A stretch of DNA of 64,000 nt from Solanum dulcamara (lineage: Eukaryota; Streptophyta; Magnoliopsida; Solanales; Solanaceae), in assembly GCF_947179165.1 (NCBI RefSeq), contig NC_077247.1:17463501-17527500 (forward strand), given 5' to 3'. Of this stretch, positions 34,405-46,422 are shown in pieces; positions within the stretch are counted from its first letter, which is position 1; each line of letters opens with the position of its first letter. Made by a program: the position numbers and the translations under genes. The notes below the pieces were generated by a model that had not been told where the DNA came from, searched no databases, and saw nothing but the letters and a program-made list of their open reading frames with translations.

Positions 34405-36460
34405 TTAAGCTGTGAAAATAAATTCTTCCTTTTTTGTAGCGATTAGAGGAAATCTTCCACCTTTTCTAGCTCAGTTTTGGAAAACATTGGCTTTGGTCTA
34501 TCGGACTGTGCATCTGCAATATCATCATTACTTGCTTCACTCTTCATTGAAGTATCCGATTTATCATATTATGTTAGAGTTTGAAGCAAATTTCTTCTTA
34601 CTTCTTCGAGATATTCATTTATCATCTCATTTTTATCGCCTTATTGCACTGAAATTCTTCGGGCAATATGTTTGACAAAGTTATCTTCTACCAAATTCTT
34701 TTGTGGTAGTTCTGTATAAATTGTATTATTGCTTGAATACTATCTACGAGCTCTTGTCCATATGGTTGCGTAGATTTCAGATCTTTTCTGGCTAATTTAT
34801 CTCAGAAGTTATTATAATAGACCCGGTATAAACAAGAGATTTATTTGGAATAGGATACCATTGGGGGGTTGCATTTCTTCACTAATAATTTTAGCGATAA
34901 ATTTATCCAGAATTATAGACTGAATATCCTTTCCTAAAGGAACTTCCTTTAAGATAGTAATAAGTTCTTTATTATCAAACAAAGCTGTAAATAATGCATA
35001 ATTAAGTGATTTGAAACCAGAATCTACAAGGCTGGCGGTAGTCCATGCGGTCATCCAAATCTAGCTTGAAATAATATTCTTATTTGCCATTAGCAAGGAT
35101 AAGATCAAAATATGAAAGATTTTTATTTAGTTTATGACTTTATGGATCTTTTCACCTGAGCAAAGGGCCTGTTAGATATTCTGATACATACCATTATTAA
35201 TCCGGCAACTAGCAGTTCTAACAGTATAAAATACTGCCCCTTTTTTTACTTTTTCATAACGGAGATTTACACCACCACTGTTCTCTAGGCTAAATTAATA
35301 AAGTAGTGCCAGAATGGACTGTACCACCATTTCAGAACTAAGGCTAAGAAACTATGATTAACATCTTATATATTTTAATTGAATCGAGTCTTTCATAACA
35401 AATATGAAACAGAAATTAGGCACCCAACATAAATTTGAGAATTCTAGTCGGACATAGTCGCGGTTATGGAGAAAATCTTTCAAAAAGTTAAAATTAAAAT
35501 TAAAAATACCTTACTCATGAAGGCTATGCCAAACTTGAATCTTTATTTCTTTACACGTTGAGATATGCTACAAAGAAAAATTTTACAAGAGAGAGAGATA
35601 GTGAACTCTAAAGTTCTGTCTAAAAATAAAAAATAAATGCCCTTTATATAGGCGGGCTTAAGAGACATAAGGAATAAAAGTGGGTCCCTTATGTGGGTCC
35701 CTAGTACAGTATATCTACTGTTGATATAGTATTTTTACTGTCAAGAAAATTATCCTTATTTGGCTTTGAGTATATCCTCTTATAGCCCAATATCTTTTTA
35801 ATCTTTTAAGGGTCCGGAGGGATCTTCTCATTCTGCTTTCCCTTTTCCTTTGACAGTTGTCTTAAAGAATTCTTCCTTGTCTTGTAGTGGTTGGAGGAAA
35901 TCTTCCACCTTTTCTAGCTCAATTTTGGAAAACATTGGCTTTGGTCCATCGGACTGTGCATCTGCAATATCATCATTACTTGCTTCACTCTTCATTGAAG
36001 TATCCGATTTATCATATTATGTTAGAGTTTGAAGCAAATTTATTTTTACTTCTTCGAGATATTTATTTATCATCTCATTTTCATCGCCTTGTTGCACTGA
36101 AATTCTTCGGGCAATATGTTTGACAAAGTTATCTTCTACCAATTTCTTTTGTGGTAGTTCTGTATAATCCTGTATTTTTGCTAGAATACTATCTACGAGC
36201 TCTTGTCCATATGGTTGCGTAGATTTCGGATCTTTTCTAATTAATTTATCCCAGAAGTTATTATAATAGACCCGGTATAAACAAGAGATTTATTTGGAAT
36301 AGGATACCATTGGGGGGTTGCATTTCTTCACTAATAATTTCAGCGATAAATTTATCCAGAATTATAGTCTGAATATCCTTTCCTAAAGGAACTTCCTTTA
36401 AGATAGTAATAAGTTTTTTATGATCAAACAAAGCTATAAATAATGCATAATTAAGTTATT
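34405..36460 (-). repeat. Tandem repeat of deleted ORF4 plus intergenic region (about 1.45-kb period)
   Basis: ORF4-delta copies lie at about 34405-35010 and 35851-36460 with one intergenic region between them, and a second intergenic region follows at 36461-37290. Both ORF4-deltas join the C-terminal part to the N-terminal part through the same filler of about 20 bp (TTATTTGGAATAGGATACC, 34841-34859 and its equal near 36300). This filler comes from the RT gene (compare 59740). The shared filler shows that one defective unit was formed once and then multiplied. Confidence 0.8.
35011..35850 (-). promoter_or_regulatory. EPRV intergenic region, copy 1 (promoter, poly-A signal, leader)
   Basis: Carries a TATA box at 35643-35650 (TATATAAA on the minus strand) with an AATAAA signal about 100 bp downstream (35542-35547). 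This is the spacing of the short terminal repeat in Caulimoviridae transcripts. The downstream leader of about 530 nt ends at the primer-site position, but the primer site itself is replaced by ORF4 start sequence. GA/CT-rich repeats lie near 35590. Confidence 0.75.
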
Positions 36461-37290
36461 TGAAACCAGAATCTACAAGGCTGGCGGTAGTCCATGCGGT
36501 CATCCAAATCTAGCTTGAAATAATATCCTTATTTGCCATTAGCAGGGATAAGATCAAAATATGAAAGATTTTTATTTAGTTTATGACTTTATGGATCTTT
36601 TCACCTAAGCAAAGGGCCTGTTAGATATTCTGATACATACCATTATTAATCCGGAAACTAGCAGTTCTAACAGTGGGAAATACTGCTTTTTTTCTTTTTC
36701 ATAACGGGGATTTACACCACCACTGTTCTCTAGGGCTAAATTAATAAAGTAGTGCCAGAATGGACTGTACCACCATCTCAGAACCAAGCCAAGAAACTAT
36801 GATTAAAATCTCGTATATTTTAATTGACTCCAGTCTTTCATAACAAATATGAAATAGAAATTAGGTACCTAGCATAGATATGAGAATTCTAGCCCGACAT
36901 AGTCGCGGTTATAGAGAAAATCTTACAAAAAGATAAAATTAAAATTAAAAATACCTTACTCATGAAGGCTATGCCAGATTTGAATCCTTATTTCTTTACA
37001 CGCTGAGATATGTTACAAAGAAAGTTCTTACAAGAGAGAGAGATAGTGAACTCTAAAGTTCTGTCTAAAAATGAAAAACAAATGCCTTTTATATAGGCGG
37101 GCTTAAGAGACATAAGGAATAAAAGTGGTTCCCTTATGTGGGTCCCTAGTACAGTATATCTTATGTTGATATAGTATTTTTACTGTCAAGAAAATTATCC
37201 TTATTTGGCTTTGAGTATATCCTCTTATAGCCCGATATCTTTTTAATCTTTTGAGGGTCTGGAGGGATCTTCTCATTCTGCTTTCCCTTT
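36461..37290 (-). promoter_or_regulatory. EPRV intergenic region, copy 2
   Basis: Near-identical to 35011-35850. The TATA box is at 37088-37095. The downstream signal has changed to AATAAG (near 36989), a single-base difference from copy 1. It ends at the same junction with ORF4 start sequence (36456-36461). Confidence 0.75.
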
Positions 37291-38964
37291 TTCTTTGACA
37301 ACTGTCTTAAGGAATTCTTCCTTGTCTTGTAATGATTTGAGGAAATCTTCCACATTTTCTAGCTCAATTTCGAATAACATTGGCTTTGGTCTATCGGACT
37401 GTGCATCTGCAATATCATCATTACTTGCTTCACTCTTTATTGAAGTATCCGATTTATCATATTGTATTAGAGGTTAAAGCAAATGTCTTTTTAATTCTTC
37501 GAGATATTCATTTATAATTTCGCTTTTGTCGCCTTGTTGCACTAAAATTCTTCAAGCAATATGTTTGACAGAGTTATCTTCTACCAATTTCTTTTGTGGT
37601 AGTTCTGTATAATCTTGTATTTTTTCTCGAATACTATCTATGAGCTCTTGTCCATATGATTTCTTAGTTTTCTGATCTTTTTTGGTTAATTTATCCTTTA
37701 AGTTATTATAATAGACCTGATATAAACAAGAGATATTTTTGTCAGGGGTGAATCCAACTTCGGGGAGCCATTTATGAATCCACGGAATAGAGAATTCAAT
37801 AAAGAAATACATTTGATCAATTTTGTCTAAATTACAAACATGATATGAGAGATATAACTTTGTGAGAAATGGCGAAACCTTGGTCCGTTGTTTGTATAGG
37901 TTCAAGTATCTATAAGGTAAAATCTTTACCGAGGGTTCATGGAAGTTCCACCATCTTATGAACCAGTTTGAAATTGGTCCATTGAATATTTTAGCACAGA
38001 TTTTTATAAACCAAGTGTGCTTGTATTTATCATTGTTATAATTAACACTTTATTAAATGTCTGGATATAATCCCAATAAGTTAGGTTTATGTTCATTTTA
38101 TTTACACAAACCTATCGCTCATTCATGGTGGAGATTCTCCATTCTTCTACAGATATAATCTATTTTATAATTACTTTAGAGAAGTTATAAGCATTCTCTT
38201 TTGATGTGAAGTGTTGGAATTCGACACTTCCAGTTTTAATCAAGATTGTTTCATAATAATTGCGAGTCTTATATGACTCTCCAAAGAAGTATAATCCCCT
38301 TACCAAATACCTCTGGAATATCTTCCATGGTTCTTTACTTTTCTGAATATCAGAATTTTCTAGAAGAAATATAATTTTTTTTGCAGTTCCTTCTTCATAA
38401 TATTTATTTTCATCGACCTCTTTAACCATAGAAGCAAAAGTATCTTTGTGCTTTTGAAATTCCAAGTATACTTTTAGTTGTCCATATAATAGACTGTCTT
38501 CTTGAATATCTTCCAGATTTACTAAAGGAGTATCATCCTTTGGAGCTGACGAAGATGATGCTGCGCCCAAGTTTGAGTTTATCAAACTCCGATTTTTTAA
38601 TCGTAAGACTGAAAAATTATTAGATGAGAATGAGCCGTATGACGACCTTTCTAAAGGGACTGATCTTTTCCTACCTCTGGCATTATTGCCTTTTCCTCAT
38701 ATTATAGAGCAAGGAGGGTCTGGCATTCTGAAAATGTAGCAAACCATGTTAATGACATTCAAAATAATCACCGATATCAAGATAATAAGGACCGTCATCA
38801 TCCTCATATAAATGAATTGAGAAGTTGGGGGGTTGCATTTCTTCTTTAATAATTTTAGCAATTAATTTATCCAGAATTATAGTCTGAATATCCTTTTCTA
38901 AAAGAATTGCCTTTAAGATAGTAATAAGTTCTTTATTATCAAAGCAAACTATAAAATAATGCAT
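37291..38964 (-). pseudogene. EPRV copy B ORF4 (position of inclusion-body/transactivator gene)
   Basis: Starts MHYFIVCFDNKELITILKA at 38964. Open pieces follow: 38160-38585 (LLYGQLKVYLEFQKHKDTF, FQRYLVRGLYFFGESYKTR) and 37552-37905 (MYFFIEFSIPWIHKWLPEVG, KKSYGQELIDSI). The order equals ORF4 of copy D and copy C. It lies between RNase H and the promoter, where caulimovirids keep the inclusion-body/transactivator protein; that function is inferred from position only. Several stops and frameshifts. Confidence 0.72.
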
Positions 38965-39666
38965 AATTAAGTGTTTAAGTATTTCCTAGATAGGAGGTCA
39001 GGTAGAGAATTATCAATTTTCTTCTTATACTGGATATCAAAATCAAATGGGGCCAATTTGGCCTGCCCTCTAACAAATATCAATTTAAAGGCATCATGTT
39101 TGAAATCTTTGTCAAATATATTTTTGACTGATTGAGCATCCGTTTTGATCAGGACCATTGATTATATAGATCATCCTGAAATTTCAAAATACATTTTAAA
39201 ATGCATAGCATTTCATGGGTCACAATAGCATATTTTCTCTGGGCTTCAGTCCATTTTCCTCAATGAAATTTTATAAGATATTCACACTTATCATGGGGGT
39301 TTATTTGTTTTAGTATTCCTCCATAATCAATATTTGAAGTATCAGTTTTAATAATCTTTTCGCAAGCAGGGTTAGCAAGCGTTAAACATGGTAAAGATTT
39401 AACAAGTTGTTTAACAGACTTAACTAGTTCTGTTAGACTATCAGTCCAAAAAGATTTATGATTCTTTTTTAATCTTTCGTATAAAAGAGATAAATCTCTA
39501 GATAGATTTTTATAAAAGAGAGAAATATAATTTAAATTTTCTAAAAAACATCGGAGCATAGTCCTGTTTGTTATAACATCAGGAAATTTGGAAGCAAAGT
39601 CAATAGATATTTGAATAGGAGTAATCTTTCTTTGAAAAATATTATATCCAAGAAAGCAAACTTCAG
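38965..39666 (-). pseudogene. EPRV copy B RT end and RNase H
   Basis: 39260-39666 encodes CFLGYNIFQRKITPIQISID and LNYISLFYKNLSRDLS, the RT connection region, then LPCLTLANPACEKIIKTDTS with the start of RNase H. 38967-39158 encodes the RNase H end (FDIQYKKKIDNSLPDLLSRK). The piece between has stops. The RT catalytic half is absent because an LTR begins at 39667. Confidence 0.78.
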
Positions 39667-39824
39667 TGTCACGACCCGACCTAAGGCCTAGTCGTAATAG
39701 GGAGATCGAAACCCCAAAGGAGTCCAACCAAGTCTCTTGTATATATCATAAGCATTCATAAGGTAAAACAAAAATGAAAACATCATAAAAGAGTCTAAAT
39801 CATGAATAGAAATTTAAGAACGAC

Positions 39825-42092
39825 TGTCACGACCCGAATTCGAGTGTGATGGCACTCATCTCAACCTACCGAGATAAGTCAGCCTAAAACTCAACGGAAA
39901 GTAAATGCAGAAGTAATTGAGATAAAGCAAGGTTTAACTTAGTCAAAAATAAATAAATAATCTCAAAATCCCTCAAGAGTAGTTGTCACGTATACAAGCC
40001 ACTAATAAATTACTGAAGTACGAAAGAAAATACAGTCACAATGTCTTTGTCTCTAGAGTAGGACTAAAACATAATAAAAGAGTAAGAGGTGTCCACTAGA
40101 TGGATGTAACAGCTACCTCAACACTCGGAATGATAGCCTCGGATGTAGTAGAAAATAGTAGGAGATCAAGCAGGTGAGAGCTCACAACCTACACAAGTGT
40201 GGAAACAAGGGGTGAGTACCAAACAACACGGTACTCAGCAAGTGGATAACTAAAACTAAGCAAAGCTTAATAGATACAAGTACTCATGTCCTCCCAACCG
40301 AACCTCCTTAACTACAACCTGCATAAAATCAGCCCAACTCTACACTTGTACATTAACAACAGTAATACAGTCCACAAATACTCATCAATAGTCTCGTCAA
40401 TGAATCATACCAAATCAAGTTCAGCACACACAGAGCAATATAGGGGTAAACACAAATTCACAAATATCAGAAAGGTGCAATGCAATGCAATGAAATGATG
40501 CATGTCTGTCCTATCGGTACACATCCGCTGAATCACAGTCCAGAACCCATGGGAGATATTTCTGTCCATGTAACCTGCCACGGAGCGTGTGGACCATCCC
40601 CTTAATATATATATCCTACCACGGAGCGTGTGGACCAACCCCTTTATTTCATAATACCTGTCACGGAGCGTGTGACCCGACCCCTTTATTTTATAATACC
40701 TATCACGGAGCGTGTGGCCCGACCCCTTTTGTTTCATATCATTTTCAATCTCAACACAATATGTCAGAACCAATGCAATCAATTCATATTCATATAATTC
40801 ACGATAATAATATGACAACAACCATAATTTTTCCTATCTCACATCAACATAGTCATTTCACATGTCCAAAATAAATCCACAATCATAACATATCAATTCC
40901 ACCAATACATGTCATTAGATCACCATTTTCTACCCCTCATCTCCATTTTTAAGGTCAATCATATAGTCAATAATTTAGTCCAATTCTCATTACTCCCCAA
41001 TACACATAACACGGAAATACAAGCATCTACAAGCTTAAACTGAGGTTTAGAAATTCACTTGCCTTAATTAATCGAGCAATCACTCCGGAACATGAGCCTT
41101 TCCTTTTTGTTGGACCTCCAATTCAACGTAATCTAGTCAAATAAATAACCACAATATGATTTCGAAACTAACAACACCCATATTATTATATGTCTAGCCT
41201 AAACCCAAAACCTACCAAATCTATAATCAAGTTCCTAATGTTGATGTCAAATAACATGTCAACTCTCATATTTGCAAATTTTAAGCCTAGGTTTAGGTTC
41301 TAATTTCCCCCAATATCATAAATTTAATGGAATTCATAAAATATAATATACCTAATATTTAATTATCTACCTCAATATATCAATAATTCGGGAACTAACT
41401 CATTCTATGTCATTGAAGTCAAATCTGAAATTTTCTTTCCGATTATGTTCACTCATGATAAAATAAACTCACATGTCAAATTTTAGTTAAAATGGATAGT
41501 TATTCGACCCCCAAATCAAAATTTTATATGAAGAACCCTAGAGTCATATTTTCTTATTTCAGCATTATTTCTCCACCAATATACCCTAAAAATATGTTCA
41601 TAATCACATAAAAATTTAATGGAAAGGATGAAAATAATTACCTTAACGCTTGGCAATGAAAATTCCTATTTTTCTCTTCTCCTGTATTTTTCTTTTCCCC
41701 TTTCTTTTCTTTCTTCCTCTATTTTTTTTCTCCAGTGTTCGTCGGCGTCGGCGCTATTCTCTTTTCTTTTCTTTTTTCGTTACATCTGATGGCATTAAGC
41801 CATCAGATTATATATATATAAATTATTATTTTTTTCCTTCCTCTTCCAAACTAATTATGTATTAAAATTTACAAATCCTACTAACCTATTTTAATAAATA
41901 TAAGAAAAGTGGTTAGGGTATTAAATAAATTAACACTTTAGCCCATCAATTAAATTAATTATCTAAAATTATACCTCAACTAATTAACCAAAGTTACCGA
42001 AAGGTCTAAAATTTTCAACTTAAATTTACGAAAAAGGGTCTTCTATGAAAGGAGGAAGACTCATTCTCAAAATGACCTAACGGGTCATTACA
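39825..42092 (-). repeat. Solo LTR of a different family, with internal CGTGTGG array
   Basis: A 2268-bp block from TGTCACGACCCGAATT to GGGTCATTACA. The left flank ends ACGAC and the right flank begins CGAC, consistent with a 5-bp duplication that lost one base. The array at 40571-40735 is internal. A pyrimidine-rich tract near 41650-41790 makes a spurious open frame. Confidence 0.75.
40571..40735. repeat. Four-copy tandem repeat around CACGGAGCGTGTGG
   Basis: Four copies, each with CACGGAGCGTGTG followed by a CCGACCCCTTTATTT-like spacer, spaced about 40-50 bp apart. The core contains the near-palindrome CACGGAGCGTG. Related but weaker repeats occur in the LTR at 21416-23504. Confidence 0.8.
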
Positions 42093-42244
42093 CGACACAT
42101 GACAACATAAACTCAAAACATTTGTCCAACTAGATGCCTCTACTCATGAATATGGACGGGACTAAGACAAGCCCCTAGCTCACCCTCAATATGGAACATA
42201 ATAAAAAGTCTTTGAAACAATAACCAACTCGATGACTAGTCCCC

Positions 42245-43368
42245 GAAGACATTCCAGTTCTGCTTGGTCTTGTACTGCTTTTTATGTGAATAAGCATGCT
42301 GAACAGGAAAGAGGTGTATCTGGATTAGTCATTAATTATAAACCTCTTAATAAAGTTTTGAAATGGATAAGATATCTCATTCCTAATAAACAAAATTTAT
42401 TAGATAGACTGCATGATGTTATTATTTTGTCTAAATTTGATTTAAAGTCTGAATATTGGCAAATACAGATTGCAAAATCAGATAAGTATAAAACTTCTTT
42501 TAATGTGCCTATGGATCAATTTGAATGGAATGTTATGCCATTTGATTTACAGAATGCACCTTCAGAATTTCAAAAATTAATGAATAATATTTTTATACCC
42601 TTTACTAATTTTATCATTGTTTATATTGCTGATATTCTAATATTTTCTAAAAATATTGAATAACATTTTAAACATCTTGAATTGTTTCAAAAAAATATTA
42701 TTCAAAATGGGTTAGTAATTTCTAAGGCAAAAATGTTTATTTTTCAGACAAATGTCAGATTTTTAGGATATAACATTGAAAAAGGAAAAATTAATCCTAT
42801 TAACAGGAGTATTGAATTTGCTTCTAAATTTCCTGATATTTTGACTGACAAAACTCAGTTACAGAGATTTTTAGGTAGTTTAAATTACATTTCTTCTTTT
42901 GTAAAAGATTTAGCTATAGATACTGTTATTATGTATGATAGATTAAAAAAGGATCCTAAAGCATTGAGTGATTTACATACGACTGCTGTAAAAAAATATC
43001 AAATTAAAAGTGAAGGAATTACCTTGTTTAACCCTTGCTAATCCTAATTGGAAAAAGACTGTTGAAACAGACGCTTCTGATATTGGTTATGGAGGATTTT
43101 TAACTCAGTATTCTCCTATTGATAAAAAAAAATTATCTGTGTTAAAATTTCAAACTAATTTATATAACCAAAAGTTTTTAATCAAAACTGATTGTTAAGC
43201 TGCCAGATTTATGTTTAATAAAGATTGTAAATGTAATGTTTCTAAACAAATGTTTGCAAGGTGACAAGCTTTATTAGCCACTATTGATTTTGATATTGAA
43301 TATAAAAAAGGGATTGAAAATAGTTTATCTGATTTTCTTACTAGAGAATATTTAAACTAACTGTTAAA
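42245..43368 (+). pseudogene. EPRV copy C reverse transcriptase and RNase H
   Basis: Starts inside RT (WSCTAFYVNKHAEQERG), then LVINYKPLNKVLKW, LSKFDLKSEYWQIQIAKSD and YIADILIFSKN. The usual YIDD catalytic motif reads YIAD, so one catalytic Asp is missing. A TAA follows at 42661, then the connection region (FLGYNIEKGKINPI) and RNase H pieces up to about 43358 (FDIEYKKGIENSLSDFLTRE). The upstream half of RT, protease and other genes are absent at the LTR junction. Confidence 0.8.
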
Positions 43369-43898
43369 ATGTACAGAATATATTTCGATTGGTCTGGGTC
43401 CTCTAATAGAAGAAGAGCCCGTCCATAATACAACAACAGATTTCAGTCACTGAGGCAGATTCATAGCCCAAATAGATTAATTGGAGCAACTTCTTCTCCA
43501 GGCACGTCGTCTTCAATAGTTGTCAATGCCAGTATTCGATCGTCTTATCAAGATTACCAGAACTACTTAAATTTTATCAATGCCAATCATGCTAGAACTA
43601 CTGGGGGTAACAATGTTACCATTCAACCCACCTCTATTGAGGATCCAAGTGATGAAGATTCTTTTGCCTCGATTATTAGCAAGATTGTTAAAGAGATTTT
43701 TGAAACCAATTCTAAAAAAGAATTAATTTTATATGTGGACCCAAAAGATTTCTAATAGAAACACAATCCCTGGATTGTGATGAAACAATATCTGAATAAT
43801 GCATTATTTCTGATGCAAACCTATAAGAACAGATTACACTTTGAACTGATTTTAACCTCAACTGGGTCTGTTGAAATTACACACAACAATACTGGAGG

Positions 43899-46216
43899 TG
43901 TCACGACCCAAGCCTAGGGCCTAGACGTGACATGGCGAATGAGGAACCCGAAAGTACCTCAAACAAGCCTCTTAGCATTCTTTTAGCCTTTCATAGGTAA
44001 TGATGATAAATAGACAAGCGGAAATCATAATAATAAATCTTCAACTTACATATGTCCAACAATACCTCTAACTATTAGATTTAATGGGGCTAAGACAAGT
44101 TCCTAGCTCACCCTCAATCATAATAGAAGAAATGCCATAATAAAATATCTTAACATATCATAAGCTAGAAAGACAAAGGAGTATTGTTCCCGGAACATGG
44201 GAACTCACCAAAAGTAGTCTTCAATGGAATATCAACTAGCCACGTGGAGGAGAACGAGGAGGAGCAGCGATCCCTACATGGTGATATCATGTAGGCAAAA
44301 GAGTATGCGTTAGTACTTTGAATGTACTAAGTATGTAAGGATGCATGAACATTGAGAAAATATTATAACATTTATGTAATATGGAACATAATGTAATACA
44401 TGCATAATAAATCATATGGATATCCTTTAAAACATTCATTTTTGTGGGAAGCTAACCATAACCGACATTTAAGACCATGCGAGCTATTACATGGAATCCA
44501 ACATAACCCCCTACGTTGGTCGGGGAGACTACTTGCCAGGTAGAACTCCGTCAATTTCATTCATTTTTTTAACTTTAACTTTAAGGGCTATTTATGGATC
44601 CATTAGCCTAAGCCTACAAGGGCTCCTATGTTGGCACATAGTTAATGAGACAAGGGGTTGCTACTAGGATTCCCTTACCGAATCCCACCTCAATGACCCA
44701 TTCGGTGCTAAGTCAATCCCACGGAATAGTTTAATACTTCAAAATATTCATAGCATATAACTTGAGAATTCAAACATCATATTCGGTAGAATAGCTCATT
44801 AAAACATTTGATAATTCAAATATGCAAGAATTGTCCTTATTGCATAAAGAATCCATGATTCATATCATTTCATCATTCTTTCATTTCATAAGACTCCATT
44901 TTTTTATCATAGATATTACTTTCATAAATATTTATTTGGAGTCAAAGCTTTCAAGTCAAACTTTATTAAAAACATAGTAAAACTAGGTGGGTTCAAATCA
45001 CTTCAACTTGAAAATATGTATGTAAATAAATATACATAAATACTTTAAAATCCATTTATTAAAAATCATGCTTTAAACAACCCACCATTAATTTCAAGAA
45101 CCTTTAAAGAGATAAATAGAGAAATTACTTGCAAACCATCAATTTATACATATGAAATAATATTGCATCAAAATAGAGCAATAATCATTAGTTCAACCAT
45201 GATTCATGCTATTAAGTAAAAATAAGAATTGTCCATAAGAAAATTACTTGAAATTGAGAGATTTAATTGAAAGAGTTTTTGGACTACATGGGTGGAAGAA
45301 CCCATGGATAAATACTCACATAACTTAGAGTAAATCTTAAAGAAAATAAATATAATTTATCATATACTCAAAATAATTTAGGCATGAGAGTGGAAGGAAT
45401 ACTCTCATTGAAGCCTTACATACCTGGAAACCAAAGCTTTAGTTGGTACCGGAAGACTTAATGAACACTCTTGAGTCCTAGCTTCTCTCCTTGCCGGAAC
45501 GTTTTGTGTACTACCCGGAATATATGAATCATCGGAATAGTATTTCTTCACTACTAAGAACTAGAACTATATTTGAGAATGTGTATAGAGAGAAGATTTG
45601 CTTGAGAAAGCTTGATGAATAAAATGAGGAAATAAGGTGGGTATTTATAGGTGGGAAAGATGACCTAACAATAAAAAAAATAATTATAAATAAAAATCTG
45701 AAAATTTAGTGGAATATATTGATGTCATGGATGATGTTAAATGGAGGACAATTTATGTCATGAGTGATGTCAAATGTATCTAGATCTTTCTATGGTAGGT
45801 GAAATGAGTTATCTTTGACAGAATACTCTTTTTGGGAGCTGCGTTTGAATAAGATAAATTCCTTATTAGGATTTGGTGTCTTCATAAGAATTGTAGATAT
45901 GGAAGTCTAGTTTCATATCGTTCAAGAATTAACCAATTTGGATAAACCTACAGTGAGATATGATTTTTCTTCTATAAACACTCATTTCCGTAACAGCATC
46001 CTACCTTACAAAGATTAATTTATTTGACCTACTTAACCTCCGAATCTTAAAATATGGTCTTCATAAAAGTTGTAGGTAATGATCTTGTGGTTACTTAGAA
46101 ATTTGAATCACTCAATTTGGATATTTCTATGAAAAGTTATGACCAAAATACAGAGACTGTATCATGTTTAGGCAAAAATTGAAACATCGTATACAACGTT
46201 TTTAGGGGATATTACA
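43899..46216 (-). repeat. 3' LTR of young gypsy element
   Basis: 2318 bp, TGTCACGACCC to ATATTACA on the plus strand. It carries intact TG/CA ends and matches the 5' LTR almost throughout. Confidence 0.95.
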
Positions 46217-46231
46217 TTATCTCCCCCTTGG
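46217..46231 (-). other. Polypurine tract
   Basis: The minus strand reads CCAAGGGGGAGATAA directly upstream of the 3' LTR, the primer for plus-strand DNA synthesis. Confidence 0.85.
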
Positions 46232-46422
46232 GAACATTCGTCCTCGAATGAGAAAAGACTTAGCTTGAGTAGAGTAGAGTATTAACAAACAACCTATCAT
46301 TAATGCAACAGTGTAATTTAAAATATCATTTAAAAAAAAATATTTCATAATTTTGCAAGCATATGACAAGAAAAGTTGAGATGTAAAGATTTCAAGTAAT
46401 TGAGCAAGGACAACTTAATACC

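Larger units (their letters stand above)
34391..39666 (-). mobile_element. Endogenous pararetrovirus copy B, with tandem defective units
   Basis: In viral order (right to left): RT end, RNase H, complete-length ORF4, intergenic region, internally deleted ORF4, intergenic region, internally deleted ORF4. The two intergenic regions and the two deleted ORF4s are nearly identical by eye, with a repeat period of about 1450 bp. No MP, capsid or protease gene lies between the repeats. The right end is cut by the LTR at 39667. Confidence 0.85.
39667..42244 (-). repeat. Gypsy LTR fragment carrying a solo LTR
   Basis: The outer LTR sequence is 39667-39824 and 42093-42244. It begins TGTCACGACCCGACC, and after the insertion continues with CTAAGACAAGCCCCTAGCTC, which aligns with the LTR at 43899 onward (about 44090). 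It ends without an LTR terminus where plus-strand EPRV copy C begins. It separates two EPRV copies pointing opposite ways. Confidence 0.7.

Noticed and set aside
34812..35054. Short ORF starting MTAWTTASLVDSG that fuses leader to ORF4
   Set aside because: It results from the repeat junction at the primer site and ends in out-of-frame filler; no evidence of a real protein. A spliced-leader explanation was considered, but homology to the leader continues past the possible donor up to the primer-site position.
40571..40735. CRISPR-like direct repeats
   Set aside because: Irregular spacing, non-unique AT-rich spacers, plant nuclear context and location in an LTR.
41650..41865. Open frame starting MAMKIPIFLFSCIFLF, resembling a signal peptide
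   Set aside because: It lies in a pyrimidine-rich tract inside a solo LTR; hydrophobic residues come from base composition.
44372..44560. Recurrent frame MKLTEFYLASSLP found at 30460, 44372 and 51674
   Set aside because: It is repeated because it lies within copies of one LTR family; length varies between copies and there is no coding signal.
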